Below are positions 26,529 through 36,823 of a DNA stretch of 64,000 nucleotides, in pieces. Both the position numbers and the translations under genes were made by a program. Origin of the DNA: Sphingobium indicum B90A (GTDB taxonomy: Bacteria > Pseudomonadota > Alphaproteobacteria > Sphingomonadales > Sphingomonadaceae); NCBI RefSeq assembly GCF_000264945.2, contig NZ_CP013070.1, forward strand, positions 3,304,501-3,368,500, read 5' to 3'. Every line of letters starts with the position of its first letter. Positions within the stretch are counted from its first letter, which is position 1. The notes beneath the pieces are model-generated. The model was given only the letters and a program-made list of their open reading frames with translations. It was not told the DNA's origin and made no database searches.

Positions 26529-27326
26529 ATGTCTCAGACGCTCAGCATCGCTTCGTGGAATATCAACAGCGTTCGTGCCCGGCTCGACATTGTCGAGCGC
26601 TTTCTGACGGAAGAATCGCCCGACATATTGTGTCTGCAGGAAACGAAGGTGGTGAACGACACCTTCCCGGCGGGGCTGTTCCGGCAACGGGGCTATAATC
26701 ATCAGGTGCTGAACGGACAGCCGATGCACCATGGCGTGGCGATCCTGTCGAAGATTCCGATCCGGGAGGACGACCGGCTCGACTGGCAGGCCAATGGGGA
26801 GGCGCGCCATGTCGGCGTGCGGCTGGACAATGGGGTCAGGATCGAGAATGTCTACGTGCCCGCCGGCGGCGACGTGCCGGATCGGGAGGTCAATCCGAAA
26901 TTCGGGCAGAAGCTCGACTTCCTGGAGCGCATGATCCAATGGTCCTCCACGCTGGAGGACAAGCCGACCATCCTGACCGGCGATTTCAACATCGCGCCGA
27001 TGGAATGCGACGTGTGGAGCCACAAGCAGCTTTTGAACGTCGTCAGCCATACGCCCATCGAATGCGAGATTCTGGCGCGCTTGCAGGAATCGAACGATTG
27101 GGTCGACATCGGCCGCAAATTCTACCCCGCGCCGCAGCGGCTCTACACCTGGTGGAGCTATCGCGCGCGCGACTGGGCGGAATCGGATCGCGGACGGCGG
27201 CTCGACCATATGTGGATGACGCGGGACGTCGCGGAAAAGGCGGTCAGCCACCGCGTCGTCGAGCCGATTCGCGGCTGGTCGCGGCCGTCCGACCATGTGC
27301 CGATCATCACGGAATTCGCCTTCTGA
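26529..27326 (+). CDS. xthA: Exodeoxyribonuclease III
   Basis: A 265-residue AP endonuclease/3'-5' exonuclease of base-excision repair. SIASWNINSVRARL, CLQETKV (metal-binding Glu), GDFNIAP and the catalytic histidine in RPSDHVPI are the standard motifs of the ExoIII/APE1 family. RGRRLDHMWMT carries the active-site Asp. The 3' end overlaps the ribA start codon by one base (TGATG). Length is normal. Confidence 0.95.
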   Translation: MSQTLSIASWNINSVRARLDIVERFLTEESPDILCLQETKVVNDTFPAGLFRQRGYNHQVLNGQPMHHGVAILSKIPIREDDRLDWQANGEARHVGVRLDNGVRIENVYVPAGGDVPDREVNPKFGQKLDFLERMIQWSSTLEDKPTILTGDFNIAPMECDVWSHKQLLNVVSHTPIECEILARLQESNDWVDIGRKFYPAPQRLYTWWSYRARDWAESDRGRRLDHMWMTRDVAEKAVSHRVVEPIRGWSRPSDHVPIITEFAF

Positions 27327-28384
27327 TGGGCGCTCGTGACGCCGCACGCGCCATCGATGCGCTGCGCCGGGGTTGGCCCGTGCGGGTGCAGGCCCCCGAC
27401 GGCGCGTTGCGGCTGATGGCGGTGGAAGGGGCCGACGCGGTGACGCTTGCCGCCTTCGATCCGGGCGCCCGGGCCGACATACTGATCTCCGCGGCGCGGG
27501 CGCAGACGCTGAAGCTTGCCAACCAGATCGCGGCGGCCGATCCCGACATGCCGGTGCTGGTGGCGCGGGCGCCGTGGATCGATGCCGACGTGGCGACGGC
27601 GATTTCCGATCCGGTGCTGGACCTTGCCTCGCCGCTGAAGGGGCCGTTCATGGCGAAGCCGCTGGCAGCGCCGCTGGCGGCCAAGGCGGCGCTGCGGCTG
27701 GCGCGGCTGGCGGGCATATTGCCTGCCTATTTCGCGACGGTGGATGGAGAGGTTGAGGCGGAGGTCGGCGCCGACGATGTCGACGCCTATGACGACGCCG
27801 TGCATCTGGATATTGCGACGCGGGCGAGGTTGCCGGTATCGGCCAGCGAAACCGCCGAGATCGTCGCCTTCCGCAGCCCGGACGAACCGCGCGAGCATGT
27901 GGCGCTGATCGTCGGCCAGCGCGATTCATCGCCGCCGGTGATCCGGCTGCACAGCGAATGCCTGACCGGCGATGTTCTGGGGTCGCTGAAATGCGATTGC
28001 GGGCCGCAATTGCATGAGGCGCTGCACCAGATCGCGGATTCCACCTGGGGCATATTGCTCTATCTGCGGCAGGAAGGGCGGGGCATCGGTCTCGTCAACA
28101 AGCTGCGCGCCTATGCCTTGCAGGATCAGGGATTCGATACGGTCGACGCCAATGTGCGGCTGGGTTTCGCCATCGATGCGCGGGATTTTTCCGTGGCGGC
28201 GCGGATGCTGGACCTGCTGGGGGTGGGGGAGGTGCGGCTGCTCACCAACAATCCCAACAAGGTGACGGGGCTGCAAGCGGCGGGAATCAAGGTGGCGGAA
28301 CGGCTGCCGATCATCCTGCCCGCCAATCCGCATAATGAACGCTATCTCGCCACCAAGCGGGACCGGACCGGGCACCAGCTATGA
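27326..28384 (+). CDS. ribA: GTP cyclohydrolase II with N-terminal extension
   Basis: A 352-residue protein. The C-terminal 200 residues are RibA, which opens GTP to start riboflavin synthesis: HSECLTGDVLGSLKCDCGPQ gives the three zinc cysteines, and RQEGRGIGLVNKL the catalytic loop. The first 150 residues are a separate Ala-rich domain found in alphaproteobacterial RibA proteins. It does not show the residues of RibB, so it is not a normal RibBA fusion. The ATG overlaps the xthA stop and the end overlaps the L,D-transpeptidase start (ATGA). Confidence 0.9.
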   Translation: MGARDAARAIDALRRGWPVRVQAPDGALRLMAVEGADAVTLAAFDPGARADILISAARAQTLKLANQIAAADPDMPVLVARAPWIDADVATAISDPVLDLASPLKGPFMAKPLAAPLAAKAALRLARLAGILPAYFATVDGEVEAEVGADDVDAYDDAVHLDIATRARLPVSASETAEIVAFRSPDEPREHVALIVGQRDSSPPVIRLHSECLTGDVLGSLKCDCGPQLHEALHQIADSTWGILLYLRQEGRGIGLVNKLRAYALQDQGFDTVDANVRLGFAIDARDFSVAARMLDLLGVGEVRLLTNNPNKVTGLQAAGIKVAERLPIILPANPHNERYLATKRDRTGHQL

Positions 28385-28905
28385 GCGTCGTCCGCGTCGA
28401 TGCGGACGCGGGGCGTCTTTCCTTCGGCGACTTGGCCATGCCCTGCACCATCGGGCGTGGCGGTTCCTGCGCGGCGGCGGACAAGCGGGAAGGGGACGGG
28501 TGCACGCCGCTGGGCGTCTGGCCGATCCGGGGCGTGCTGCTGCGGCCGGGCAAGGTGGAGGCGGCGGGCATCCGCCTGCCGTGGCGCTGGTTGCGGGAGG
28601 GGGATGGCTGGTCCGACGATGTCGCCGATCCGGCCTATAACCGGCCGGTGCATCTGCCGGGTGCCTTTTCGGCGGAAGATCTGCTGCGGGACGATGATGC
28701 TTATGATGTGATCGTGGCGCTGGGGCATAATGACGCGCCGCCGGTGCCGGGGCGGGGGAGCGCGATTTTCTTTCACCTTTCCGAAGGGAGGCCCACCGCC
28801 GGATGCGTGGCGGTGGAGCGGGCGGATATGCTGCGGTTATTGCCGTTGCTGGCGCCGGGTGATGTGATGGAGATTGTCAGCCTATCCCACCCCCGTTCGC
28901 CCTGA
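28381..28905 (+). CDS. L,D-transpeptidase (YkuD) family protein
   Basis: A 174-residue protein with the catalytic signature of L,D-transpeptidases, GHNDAPP followed by FFHLSEGRPTAGCVAVE, where the histidine and cysteine are the active pair for 3-3 peptidoglycan cross-links or lipoprotein attachment. No clear signal peptide is visible at this start, which is unusual for the family. The ATG overlaps the ribA stop and translation is probably coupled. The substrate cannot be read from sequence. Confidence 0.85.
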   Translation: MSVVRVDADAGRLSFGDLAMPCTIGRGGSCAAADKREGDGCTPLGVWPIRGVLLRPGKVEAAGIRLPWRWLREGDGWSDDVADPAYNRPVHLPGAFSAEDLLRDDDAYDVIVALGHNDAPPVPGRGSAIFFHLSEGRPTAGCVAVERADMLRLLPLLAPGDVMEIVSLSHPRSP

Positions 28906-28971
28906 GCTTGTCGAAGGGCTTTTCTTTATTTGAAGAGAAGTGAAGGGCTTCGACAGGCTCAGCCCGAACGG
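28893..28971. repeat. Palindromic repeat pair, family C
   Basis: Two inverted copies of CCGTTCGCCCTGAGCTTGTC (left, from 28893) and its complement (right, to 28971), each ending in a GAAGGGCTT-type half. The left arm begins inside the last codons of the L,D-transpeptidase gene. It sits between convergent genes (L,D-transpeptidase and glnD). A diverged copy lies at 19985-20109. Confidence 0.85.
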
Positions 28972-29001
28972 AAGTGGGTGAGCCAGCCTGATTTCCTCAC
29001 G

Positions 29002-31761
29002 TCAGGCCCGCTCCAGTTCCGCCACTTCACCGCCGGCCGCTTCCAGCAGGCGCCGCTCCAGCGTTTGCAGCCGGCCCTTGCTCTCGATCTTTCCGGCCAG
29101 CAGGTCGGTGACGTAGAAAGTATCCACTGCCCGCTCGCCATAGGTGGCGACATGGGCGCTGTGGACCGTCACTTTCGACTGGAACAGGGCGTTGGCCAGG
29201 CTGAAGAGCAGCGCCGGGCGGTCCCGCGCATTCACCTCGATCACGGTGAAGCGGTTGGACGCCTTGTTGTCGATCAGCACATTGGGTTCGATGCGGAAGG
29301 CCTCTGCGCGGGTGCGGGGCAGGGGGCGCGCCTCCAGCTTGGTGATCATGCGGTGCCGGTTGGCGAGCGAATCCTCGATCGCCTTGCGGATGCGCGTCAA
29401 CTGGTCGGGGCTGTGGAAGGCGCCGCCCAGCGGGTCCTGCACCAGGAAATTGTCGATGGCGACGCCGTCGCGGGTCGTGTGGATGCGCGCGTCGATGATG
29501 TTGCCGCCCGCCAGATGGATGGCGCCCGCGATCCGGTAGAACAGCCCCGGATGGTCGGCGGCATAGACCGTCACCAGCGTCGCGCCGCGCTGCGGATAAT
29601 ATTGCGCGGCGATGGAAAGCGGGGAATCGCCCGCCTCCAATATATGCTGCGCATTGTGGATGAGGATGTCCTCCGGCTCCGCGATCCAGTAGCTTTCGGG
29701 CAGGCGCTTGCTGAGCTTGGCGAAATCCGCCTCCGACAGGCCCATTGCCTGGCGCAGCGTCTGCTGCTTGGTCGTGACCCGTTCGCTGCGGCCCTTCTGC
29801 TTGTGGCCTAGGCGCAGCACCTCTTCGGCCGCCTCGTAGAGATCGCCCAGCAACTGCCGCTTCCAGCTATTCCAGACGCCCGGTCCCACAGCGCGAATGT
29901 CGACCACGGTCAGGCAGAGAAGCAGGCGAAGCCGCTCCAGGCTCTGCACCACGTCGACGAAATCGAGGATCGTCTTGTAATCGGCCAGGTCGCGCTTGAA
30001 GGCGGTGGCCGACATCAGCAGATGGTGCCGCACCAGCCAGGACACGGTCTCCGTCTCCGCCGGGGTCAGGCCCAGGCGCGGGCAGAGATGGTCCGCCACT
30101 TCCGCACCCAATATGCTGTGGTCGCCGCCGCGCCCCTTGGCGATGTCGTGCAGCAGCACCGCGACATAGAGCACCCGGCGCGACAGCAGCTTGCCCATCA
30201 GGTCCGCCGCCAGCGGATGATCCCGGTTCAGTTCGCCCTTCTCGATCCGCGCCAGCAGGCCGACGGCGCGGATCGTATGTTCGTCCACCGTATAATGATG
30301 ATACATGTCGAACTGCATCTGCGCCACGACGCGGCGGAAATCGGGGACGAAGCGGCCGAAGACGGTCGATTCGTTCATCCAGCGCAGCACCGTTTCCGGG
30401 TCGCGGGGACTGGTCAGCACCTCCATGAAGGCGGCGTTGGCGCGGGGATCGCGGCGTATCTTCGCGGTGATCAGGCTGGCGTCGCGGCTGGCGGCGCGCA
30501 TCGCGCTGGGATGGATGGCCAGGCCGTGCTTGTCCGCCAGCGCGAAGATTTCCAGCAGCCGGACCGGATCGTCCTGGAAGAACTGGTCGTTGGGCAGCGC
30601 CAGCCGCCCGCGATCCAGCACGAAGCCGTCCAGCTTCTTCGGGCGGCGGAAGAAGCTGGGGATATAGCGCCGCCCGCGTTCCGCCATCTGGTCGTCCAGA
30701 TGGGCGAGGAACACGGCGGTCAGGTCGCCCACCGTCTTCGCGTTCAGGAAATAATAGCGCATGAACCGCTCGACGCCCGACCGCCCGGCGCGCCCGGTGA
30801 AATGCATGCGGGTGGCGGTTTCCAGTTGCAGGTCGAAGGTCAGCCGGTCCTCCGCCCGCCCGGTGATCATGTGCAGGTGGCAGCGCACCGCCCAGAGGAA
30901 ATCCTCCGCCTTCTGGAACTGGCGCAATTCGCTTTCGGTGAGCAGGCCGACATCGACCAGTTCGGCGACCGACTTCACCCGGTTCACATATTTGCCGATC
31001 CAGAACAGCGTGTGTAGGTCGCGCAGCCCGCCCTTCCCCTCCTTCACATTGGGTTCGACCACATAGCGGCTGTCGCCCATCCGCTTGTGCCGCTCGTCGC
31101 GCTCCTCCAGCTTTTCGGTGACGAAGGCGCGGGCGGTGCCCTGCATGATCTCGCTGTCGAAACGGGCTGCGGTTTCCTCGTACAGCGCCCTGTCGCCCCA
31201 GATGTAGCGCGCCTCCAGCAGGGCGGTGCGCACGGTCAGGTCGACCTTCGCCATGCGCATCGTCTCATCGATGGAACGGCTGCTATGGCCGACCTTCAGC
31301 CCCAGGTCCCACAGCGAATAGAGCATGGATTCGATCACCTGCTCGGTCCAGCCGGTGGGCTTCCATGGGGTGATGAAGCCGATGTCGACGTCGCTGTGCG
31401 GCGCCATCTCGCCCCGGCCGTAGCCGCCCACCGCGATCAGCACGATCCGCTCGCCAGTGCTGCGGTTGCCCGCCGGATAGAGATGGTGGGTCGTCGCGTC
31501 GTAGAGCAGGCGCAAAATCTGGTCGATCAGGAAGGCGAAGGCGGTCACCGCCTCCCGCCCCCGGGTCGGCTTCTGGCTGAGGCGGCGGGCGACATCGTCC
31601 CGCCCGGCGTCCAGCGCGTCCTTCAATTCCTTCACGATCAGGCCGCGCAGCTTGATCTGGTCGCCCCGATGCTCCTGCGCCAGGGCGGCGATGCGGTCGG
31701 AAATGGCGCGCCGGTCGATGATGGCGCGTCTGGACCCCAATTTCGGAAACTGCATGACCAT
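29002..31761 (-). CDS. glnD: [Protein-PII] uridylyltransferase / uridylyl-removing enzyme
   Basis: A 919-residue nitrogen sensor that adds or removes UMP on PII proteins in response to glutamine. The nucleotidyltransferase domain has GGYGRGEM (about 112-119) and SDVD (123-126). The HD hydrolase domain lies around residues 490-610 with VAVLLHDIAKGRGGDHS. Two ACT domains at the C-terminus bind glutamine. Two ATGs (31761, 31755) are possible. It follows mutS by 9 bp on the same strand, an arrangement known in other sphingomonads. With ptsN it gives two nitrogen-control genes in the window. Confidence 0.95.
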   Translation of the reverse strand: MVMQFPKLGSRRAIIDRRAISDRIAALAQEHRGDQIKLRGLIVKELKDALDAGRDDVARRLSQKPTRGREAVTAFAFLIDQILRLLYDATTHHLYPAGNRSTGERIVLIAVGGYGRGEMAPHSDVDIGFITPWKPTGWTEQVIESMLYSLWDLGLKVGHSSRSIDETMRMAKVDLTVRTALLEARYIWGDRALYEETAARFDSEIMQGTARAFVTEKLEERDERHKRMGDSRYVVEPNVKEGKGGLRDLHTLFWIGKYVNRVKSVAELVDVGLLTESELRQFQKAEDFLWAVRCHLHMITGRAEDRLTFDLQLETATRMHFTGRAGRSGVERFMRYYFLNAKTVGDLTAVFLAHLDDQMAERGRRYIPSFFRRPKKLDGFVLDRGRLALPNDQFFQDDPVRLLEIFALADKHGLAIHPSAMRAASRDASLITAKIRRDPRANAAFMEVLTSPRDPETVLRWMNESTVFGRFVPDFRRVVAQMQFDMYHHYTVDEHTIRAVGLLARIEKGELNRDHPLAADLMGKLLSRRVLYVAVLLHDIAKGRGGDHSILGAEVADHLCPRLGLTPAETETVSWLVRHHLLMSATAFKRDLADYKTILDFVDVVQSLERLRLLLCLTVVDIRAVGPGVWNSWKRQLLGDLYEAAEEVLRLGHKQKGRSERVTTKQQTLRQAMGLSEADFAKLSKRLPESYWIAEPEDILIHNAQHILEAGDSPLSIAAQYYPQRGATLVTVYAADHPGLFYRIAGAIHLAGGNIIDARIHTTRDGVAIDNFLVQDPLGGAFHSPDQLTRIRKAIEDSLANRHRMITKLEARPLPRTRAEAFRIEPNVLIDNKASNRFTVIEVNARDRPALLFSLANALFQSKVTVHSAHVATYGERAVDTFYVTDLLAGKIESKGRLQTLERRLLEAAGGEVAELERA

Positions 31762-31770
31762 AGGGCTTAT

Positions 31771-34422
31771 CTAGCCATCCCGACCGGCTGCTGCCAGTTG
31801 CTTGAGCCGATAGAGTTGATCGAGCGCCTCGCGGGGGGAAAGCGCGTCGGCGTCTATGCCGTCCAGCGCGGCTCGGAGCGGATCGGCCTTTTCCTCCACC
31901 TGCGCGACGGCGGCGGCGAACAGAGGCAGGTCGTCCAGCCCCGCCGCGATGCCGCCGGTCTTCGCCTTGCCCGCTTCCAGGCGGGAGAGGACATCCTTCG
32001 CCCGCTTGAGCACGGCGGGGGGCAGCCCGGCCAGCCTCGCCACGGCGAGGCCGTAGCTGCGGTCCGCAGGCCCTTCCGCGACTTCGTGCAGCAACACCAG
32101 GTCGCCCTTCCACTCCCGCGCCCGGACATGGTGGAGGGAAAGGGAGGATAGCGTCTCCGCCAGCCGGGTCAGCTCATGATAATGGGTCGCGAACAGGCAA
32201 CGGCAGCGGTTGACCTCATGCACCGCCTCCACCACCGCCCATGCCAATGCCAGCCCGTCATAGGTCGACGTGCCGCGCCCGACTTCATCCAGGATGACGA
32301 AGCTGCGCTCGGTCGCTTGCGCCAATATGGCGGCGGTCTCGACCATCTCGACCATGAAGGTGGAGCGGCCCTTGGCCAGATTGTCCGACGCGCCGACGCG
32401 GCTGAACAGGCGGTCGACCAGAGTCAGGGTAGCGGACTGGGCGGGGACATAAGCGCCCGCCTGGGCCAGGATGACGATGATTGCATTCTGCCGCAGGAAG
32501 GTGGACTTGCCGCCCATGTTCGGGCCTGTGACCAGCCAGAGCCGGTCGCTTGCCCCAAGCCGGCAGTCGTTGGCGACGAAGGGCTGGCCGTCGCGGCGCA
32601 GCGCATCCTCCACCACCGGATGGCGGCCGCCGCTGATTTCCAGACATGGCCCTTCGCCGTCTTCGGGCAGGAAATGGGGCCGCTGCCAGCCGCCTTCGGC
32701 CGCCCGTTCGGCCAGCGCAGCCGCCACGTCGAGCCGGGCGAGGGCGTCGGCGGCGCGGGCGATCTCCGCCTTGCGGGCGAGGGTGGATTCGATCAGCTCT
32801 TCCAGATGCGCGGCTTCGGCGACCAACGCGTGGGCACCGGCCTGCGCGACGCGGCTCGCCTGTTCGTGCAGGTCCACCGAATTGAAGCGCACCACGCCCG
32901 CCAGCGTCTGGCGATGGGTGAAGCCGCTGTCGGGCTGCATCAACTGGTCGGCGGCGCGGGCGGGCACCTCGACATGATAGCCGAGCACGCCATTATGCCG
33001 GATTTTGAGCGAGGCGATGCCGGTCTGCTCGCGATATTTCGCCTCCAGCGCGGCGATGGCGCGGCGGCCGTCCCCGGCGAGGCGACGCAATTCGTCCAGC
33101 GCCGCGTCATAGCCGTCGGCGATATAGCCGCCATTGGCCGTTTCGGTGGGCGGGCTGGGGACGAGGGCGCGGGACAGGCTGTCGACCAGCGCGCCATGGC
33201 CGTCGAGGGAGGGAAGAAGCTGCGCCAGCAGCAGGGGCTGGTCTGGCAGGCGGCCCAGCCGCTCCCGCAATAGCCGCGCTTCGCCCAGCCCGTCGCGGAG
33301 TTGACCCAGATCGCGGGGACTGCCCCGGCCCATCGCCAGACGCCCCAGGGCGCGCCCTATGTCCGGCAAGGCTCGCAGCGCCACGCGCAACTGGTCGCGC
33401 AGCATGGCGTCGTCATGGAAAAGTTGCACCAGTCCCAGCCGCGCCTCGATCGCGGGCTGATCCATCAGCGGCGCCGACAGATCCTGCGCCAGCAATCGGG
33501 CGCCCGCGCCGGTGACGGTCCGGTCCACCGCGCCCAGCAGGCTGCCCGCCCGCGTCCCGCTCATGGTGGTGGTGATTTCCAGGCTCTCGCGGGTCGCGGC
33601 GTCGATGGCGACATGCGCGCCGCTGGTCTTGCGAACAGGCGGGGCCAGGAAGGGCAGGGTGCCCTTGCCCGCATGGTCGAGATAGCCGAGCAGTCCCCCC
33701 ATGGCCGCTAGTTCGGCGCGGCTGAACTGGCCGAATCCGTCCAGCGTGGCGACGCCGAAGATGCGTTTCAGTGCCGTTTCGGCCCGGCTGCTGGAAAAGG
33801 CGGCGCGGTCGAACGGGTGGGAATCGGGCAGTTCCAGGTCCAACCCGTCCGGCAGCACGATCTCGCTTGGCCGCAGGCGCGCCAGTTCGGCGGGCAGATC
33901 GGCCGCCCGCAGCGTCAGCGTCTCGAAACGGCCGGTCGAAATGTCTGCGGCGGCCAGCCCATATTCGTCCGCCTCTTCGCCGCCGACCTGCGCCAGCGCC
34001 GCCAGCATATTGTCGCGCCGGCTGTCGAGCAGCGTTTCCTCGGTCAGCGTGCCTGCCGTCACGTAACGGACGATGGCGCGGGCGACGAGGGACTTGGACC
34101 CGCGCGCCTTGGCCTCGGCAGGGGTTTCGGTCTGTTCGGCGATGGCGACGCGATGGCCCGCCTTGATCAGCCGCGCCAGATAGGATTCCGCGCTGTGCAC
34201 CGGCACGCCGCACATCGGGATCGGCGCGCCGCCATGCTCGCCCCGGCTGGTGAGCGCGATGTCCAGCGTCGCCGCCGCCGCCTTCGCATCCTCGAAGAAC
34301 AGTTCGAAGAAATCGCCCATGCGGTAGAAGAGCAGGCAGTCCTGCGCCTCCGCCTTCAGCGCGAGATATTGCGCCATCATGGGCGTCGCCTGTTGCGTGG
34401 ATGTATCGATCGTTCGCGCCAT
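31771..34422 (-). CDS. mutS: DNA mismatch repair protein MutS
   Basis: An 883-residue mismatch-recognition ATPase. The mismatch-binding Phe-x-Glu is in RMGDFFELFFEDA near the N-terminus. The ATPase has Walker A TGPNMGGKSTFLRQ, the EMVETAAIL segment and Walker B VILDEVGRGTSTYDG. The start at 34422 (MARTIDTSTQQ) is used because the clamp domain then begins at the usual place; upstream codons to 34467 are not conserved. A divergent gene, maeB, lies 140 bp away. Confidence 0.96.
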   Translation of the reverse strand: MARTIDTSTQQATPMMAQYLALKAEAQDCLLFYRMGDFFELFFEDAKAAAATLDIALTSRGEHGGAPIPMCGVPVHSAESYLARLIKAGHRVAIAEQTETPAEAKARGSKSLVARAIVRYVTAGTLTEETLLDSRRDNMLAALAQVGGEEADEYGLAAADISTGRFETLTLRAADLPAELARLRPSEIVLPDGLDLELPDSHPFDRAAFSSSRAETALKRIFGVATLDGFGQFSRAELAAMGGLLGYLDHAGKGTLPFLAPPVRKTSGAHVAIDAATRESLEITTTMSGTRAGSLLGAVDRTVTGAGARLLAQDLSAPLMDQPAIEARLGLVQLFHDDAMLRDQLRVALRALPDIGRALGRLAMGRGSPRDLGQLRDGLGEARLLRERLGRLPDQPLLLAQLLPSLDGHGALVDSLSRALVPSPPTETANGGYIADGYDAALDELRRLAGDGRRAIAALEAKYREQTGIASLKIRHNGVLGYHVEVPARAADQLMQPDSGFTHRQTLAGVVRFNSVDLHEQASRVAQAGAHALVAEAAHLEELIESTLARKAEIARAADALARLDVAAALAERAAEGGWQRPHFLPEDGEGPCLEISGGRHPVVEDALRRDGQPFVANDCRLGASDRLWLVTGPNMGGKSTFLRQNAIIVILAQAGAYVPAQSATLTLVDRLFSRVGASDNLAKGRSTFMVEMVETAAILAQATERSFVILDEVGRGTSTYDGLALAWAVVEAVHEVNRCRCLFATHYHELTRLAETLSSLSLHHVRAREWKGDLVLLHEVAEGPADRSYGLAVARLAGLPPAVLKRAKDVLSRLEAGKAKTGGIAAGLDDLPLFAAAVAQVEEKADPLRAALDGIDADALSPREALDQLYRLKQLAAAGRDG

Positions 34423-34561
34423 GGCAAAGCGGATAGCGTGAAGCCCGGCCTCATGCCAGTGCTGCAAGAGCAGCAGGAAAATTGCGCTTCTCGCACTTGC
34501 CCACAGGATATTCTTGCCGCTAGGGCCACCTCATCTTTCCAAACAAGGGGTGGGTGCAGCC

Positions 34562-36823
34562 ATGACCGACAAGTCGAATGTGGAATTTTCCGAGCGCGAG
34601 GCGCTGTTCTTCCACTCGACGGGACGCCCCGGCAAGATCGAGATCATCGCCTCGAAGCCGATGGCGACCCAGCGCGACCTCAGCCTCGCCTATTCGCCCG
34701 GCGTCGCGGTGCCGGTGCGCGCCATCGCGGAAGACCCGGCGACCGCCTATGACTATACCGCGAAGGGCAATCTGGTCGCGGTGATCTCCAACGGCACGGC
34801 GATCCTGGGGCTGGGCAATCTGGGCGCGTTGGCGTCCAAGCCGGTGATGGAGGGCAAGTCGGTCCTCTTCAAGCGCTTCGCCGACGTCGACAGCATCGAC
34901 ATCGAACTCAAGACCGAGGATGTCGACAAGTTCATCGACGCGGTCGAGCTGATGGAGCCGACCTTCGGCGGCATCAATCTGGAGGACATCAAGGCCCCGG
35001 AATGCTTCATCATCGAACAGACGCTGAAGGAGCGGATGAACATTCCGGTCTTCCATGACGACCAGCACGGCACCGCGATCATCGCGGCGGCGGGCGTCAT
35101 CAACGCGGCGATGCTGACCGGGCGCGACATGAAGGACATGAAGGTGGTGGTGAACGGCGCGGGCGCGGCGTCCATCTCCTGCACCGAACTGATCAAGGCG
35201 CTGGGCGTGCAGCATGACAATGTGATCATGTGCGACAGCAAGGGCGTGATCTACCAGGGCCGCACCGAGGGCATGAACCAGTGGAAGTCGGCCCATGCGG
35301 TGAAGACCGACGCCCGTTCGCTGGCCGAGGCGGTGAAGGGCGCGGACGTGTTCCTGGGCCTCTCCGTCGCTGGGGCGATGACGCAGGACATGGTGAAGTC
35401 CATGGCGGACAAGCCGATCATCTTCGCCATGGCGAACCCCGACCCGGAAATCGCGCCGCCCGACGCCAAGGCGGTGCGCCCGGACGCCATCGTCGCCACG
35501 GGCCGGTCGGACTATCCCAACCAGGTCAACAATGTGCTGGGCTTCCCCTTCATCTTCCGCGGCGCGCTGGACGTGCGGGCGACCGGGATCAACGAGGCGA
35601 TGAAGCTGGCCGCTGCCAAGGCCATCGCCGAACTGGCGCGGGAACAGGTGCCGGAGGAAGTCGCCAAGGCCTATGGCCGCTCGCACAGCTTCGGCCCGGA
35701 CTATATCATCCCCGCGCCCTTCGACCCGCGCCTGATGGAGGTCGTGCCCTCCGCCGTCGCGCAGGCGGCGATGGAGACCGGCGTCGCGCAGCGGCCCATC
35801 GCGGACATGGCCGCCTATCGCCAGTCGCTCAAGGGTCGGCTCAACCCGACCACCTCCGTCCTCACCACCGCCTATGAGGTGGCGAAGGCCAATCCCAAGC
35901 GCGTCGTCTTCGCCGAGGCGGAAGAGGAAGTGGTGCTGCGCGCCGCCATCCAGTTCCGCACCCTTGGCTATGGCATCCCCGTGCTGGTCGGGCGCGCCCA
36001 TGTCTATGACAAGCTCAAGGAACTGGGCGTGGAGGATCCGGAAAGCTACGAACTGCACAACAGCGTCAACTCGCCGCTGGTGCCGGAAATGGTGGACACG
36101 CTCTACAAGCGGCTCCAGCGCCGGGGCTATCTGCGCCGCGATTGCGAGCGGATGGTCAATCGCGACCGCAACATCTTCGGCTCGCTGCTGGTGAAGATGG
36201 GCCATGCCGACGCGATGCTGACCGGCATGACCCGTCCCTTCGGCCAGACGCTGCGCGAAGTGAAGCGGGTGCTGGACCCGGCGGCGGGCCGCACCCCCTT
36301 CGGCATCCATGTGCTGGTGACGAAGGACAAGACCGTGTTCCTGGCCGACACCACGGTGAACGAGCGTCCCACGGCCCAGGAACTGGCCGACATCGCGGAG
36401 GGCACGGTGGCGGTCGCCCGGCGCATGGGCCATGATCCGCGCGTCGCATTCCTGTCCTATTCCAATTTCGGCAACCCGCCGGGCGGCTTCCTGGAAAATG
36501 TCCGCGACGCGGTGAAGGTGCTGGAAGACCGCGAGGTCGACTTCGAATTCGAAGGGGAGATGACCGCCGATGCGGCGCTCAACCCGACGGTGATGAAGAA
36601 TTATCCCTTCAGCCGCCTGTCCGGCCCGGCCAATATATTGGTGATGCCGGGGCTTCAGTCGGCCAATATCTCTGCCAAGCTGCTGCGCGAACTGGGCGGC
36701 GCGACCATGATCGGGCCGATGCTGGTCGGCATGGACAAGTCGGTGCAGATCGCCACCATGGCGTCCAACGCGTCGGAATTGCTGACGCTGGCGGTGCTGG
36801 CTTCGGCCGGCGTGGCGGTCTGA
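34562..36823 (+). CDS. maeB: NADP-dependent malic enzyme with phosphotransacetylase domain
   Basis: A 753-residue MaeB. The N-terminal part (about 1-425) is the malic enzyme that turns malate into pyruvate and CO2: AYSPGVAVPV, FHDDQHGTAI and the Rossmann segment NGAGAASISC. The C-terminal part (about 430-753) is a phosphate acetyltransferase-like domain that regulates the enzyme through acetyl-CoA and usually lacks transferase activity. The start MTDKSNVEFSEREAL fits the family. It lies divergent to mutS. Confidence 0.94.
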   Translation: MTDKSNVEFSEREALFFHSTGRPGKIEIIASKPMATQRDLSLAYSPGVAVPVRAIAEDPATAYDYTAKGNLVAVISNGTAILGLGNLGALASKPVMEGKSVLFKRFADVDSIDIELKTEDVDKFIDAVELMEPTFGGINLEDIKAPECFIIEQTLKERMNIPVFHDDQHGTAIIAAAGVINAAMLTGRDMKDMKVVVNGAGAASISCTELIKALGVQHDNVIMCDSKGVIYQGRTEGMNQWKSAHAVKTDARSLAEAVKGADVFLGLSVAGAMTQDMVKSMADKPIIFAMANPDPEIAPPDAKAVRPDAIVATGRSDYPNQVNNVLGFPFIFRGALDVRATGINEAMKLAAAKAIAELAREQVPEEVAKAYGRSHSFGPDYIIPAPFDPRLMEVVPSAVAQAAMETGVAQRPIADMAAYRQSLKGRLNPTTSVLTTAYEVAKANPKRVVFAEAEEEVVLRAAIQFRTLGYGIPVLVGRAHVYDKLKELGVEDPESYELHNSVNSPLVPEMVDTLYKRLQRRGYLRRDCERMVNRDRNIFGSLLVKMGHADAMLTGMTRPFGQTLREVKRVLDPAAGRTPFGIHVLVTKDKTVFLADTTVNERPTAQELADIAEGTVAVARRMGHDPRVAFLSYSNFGNPPGGFLENVRDAVKVLEDREVDFEFEGEMTADAALNPTVMKNYPFSRLSGPANILVMPGLQSANISAKLLRELGGATMIGPMLVGMDKSVQIATMASNASELLTLAVLASAGVAV

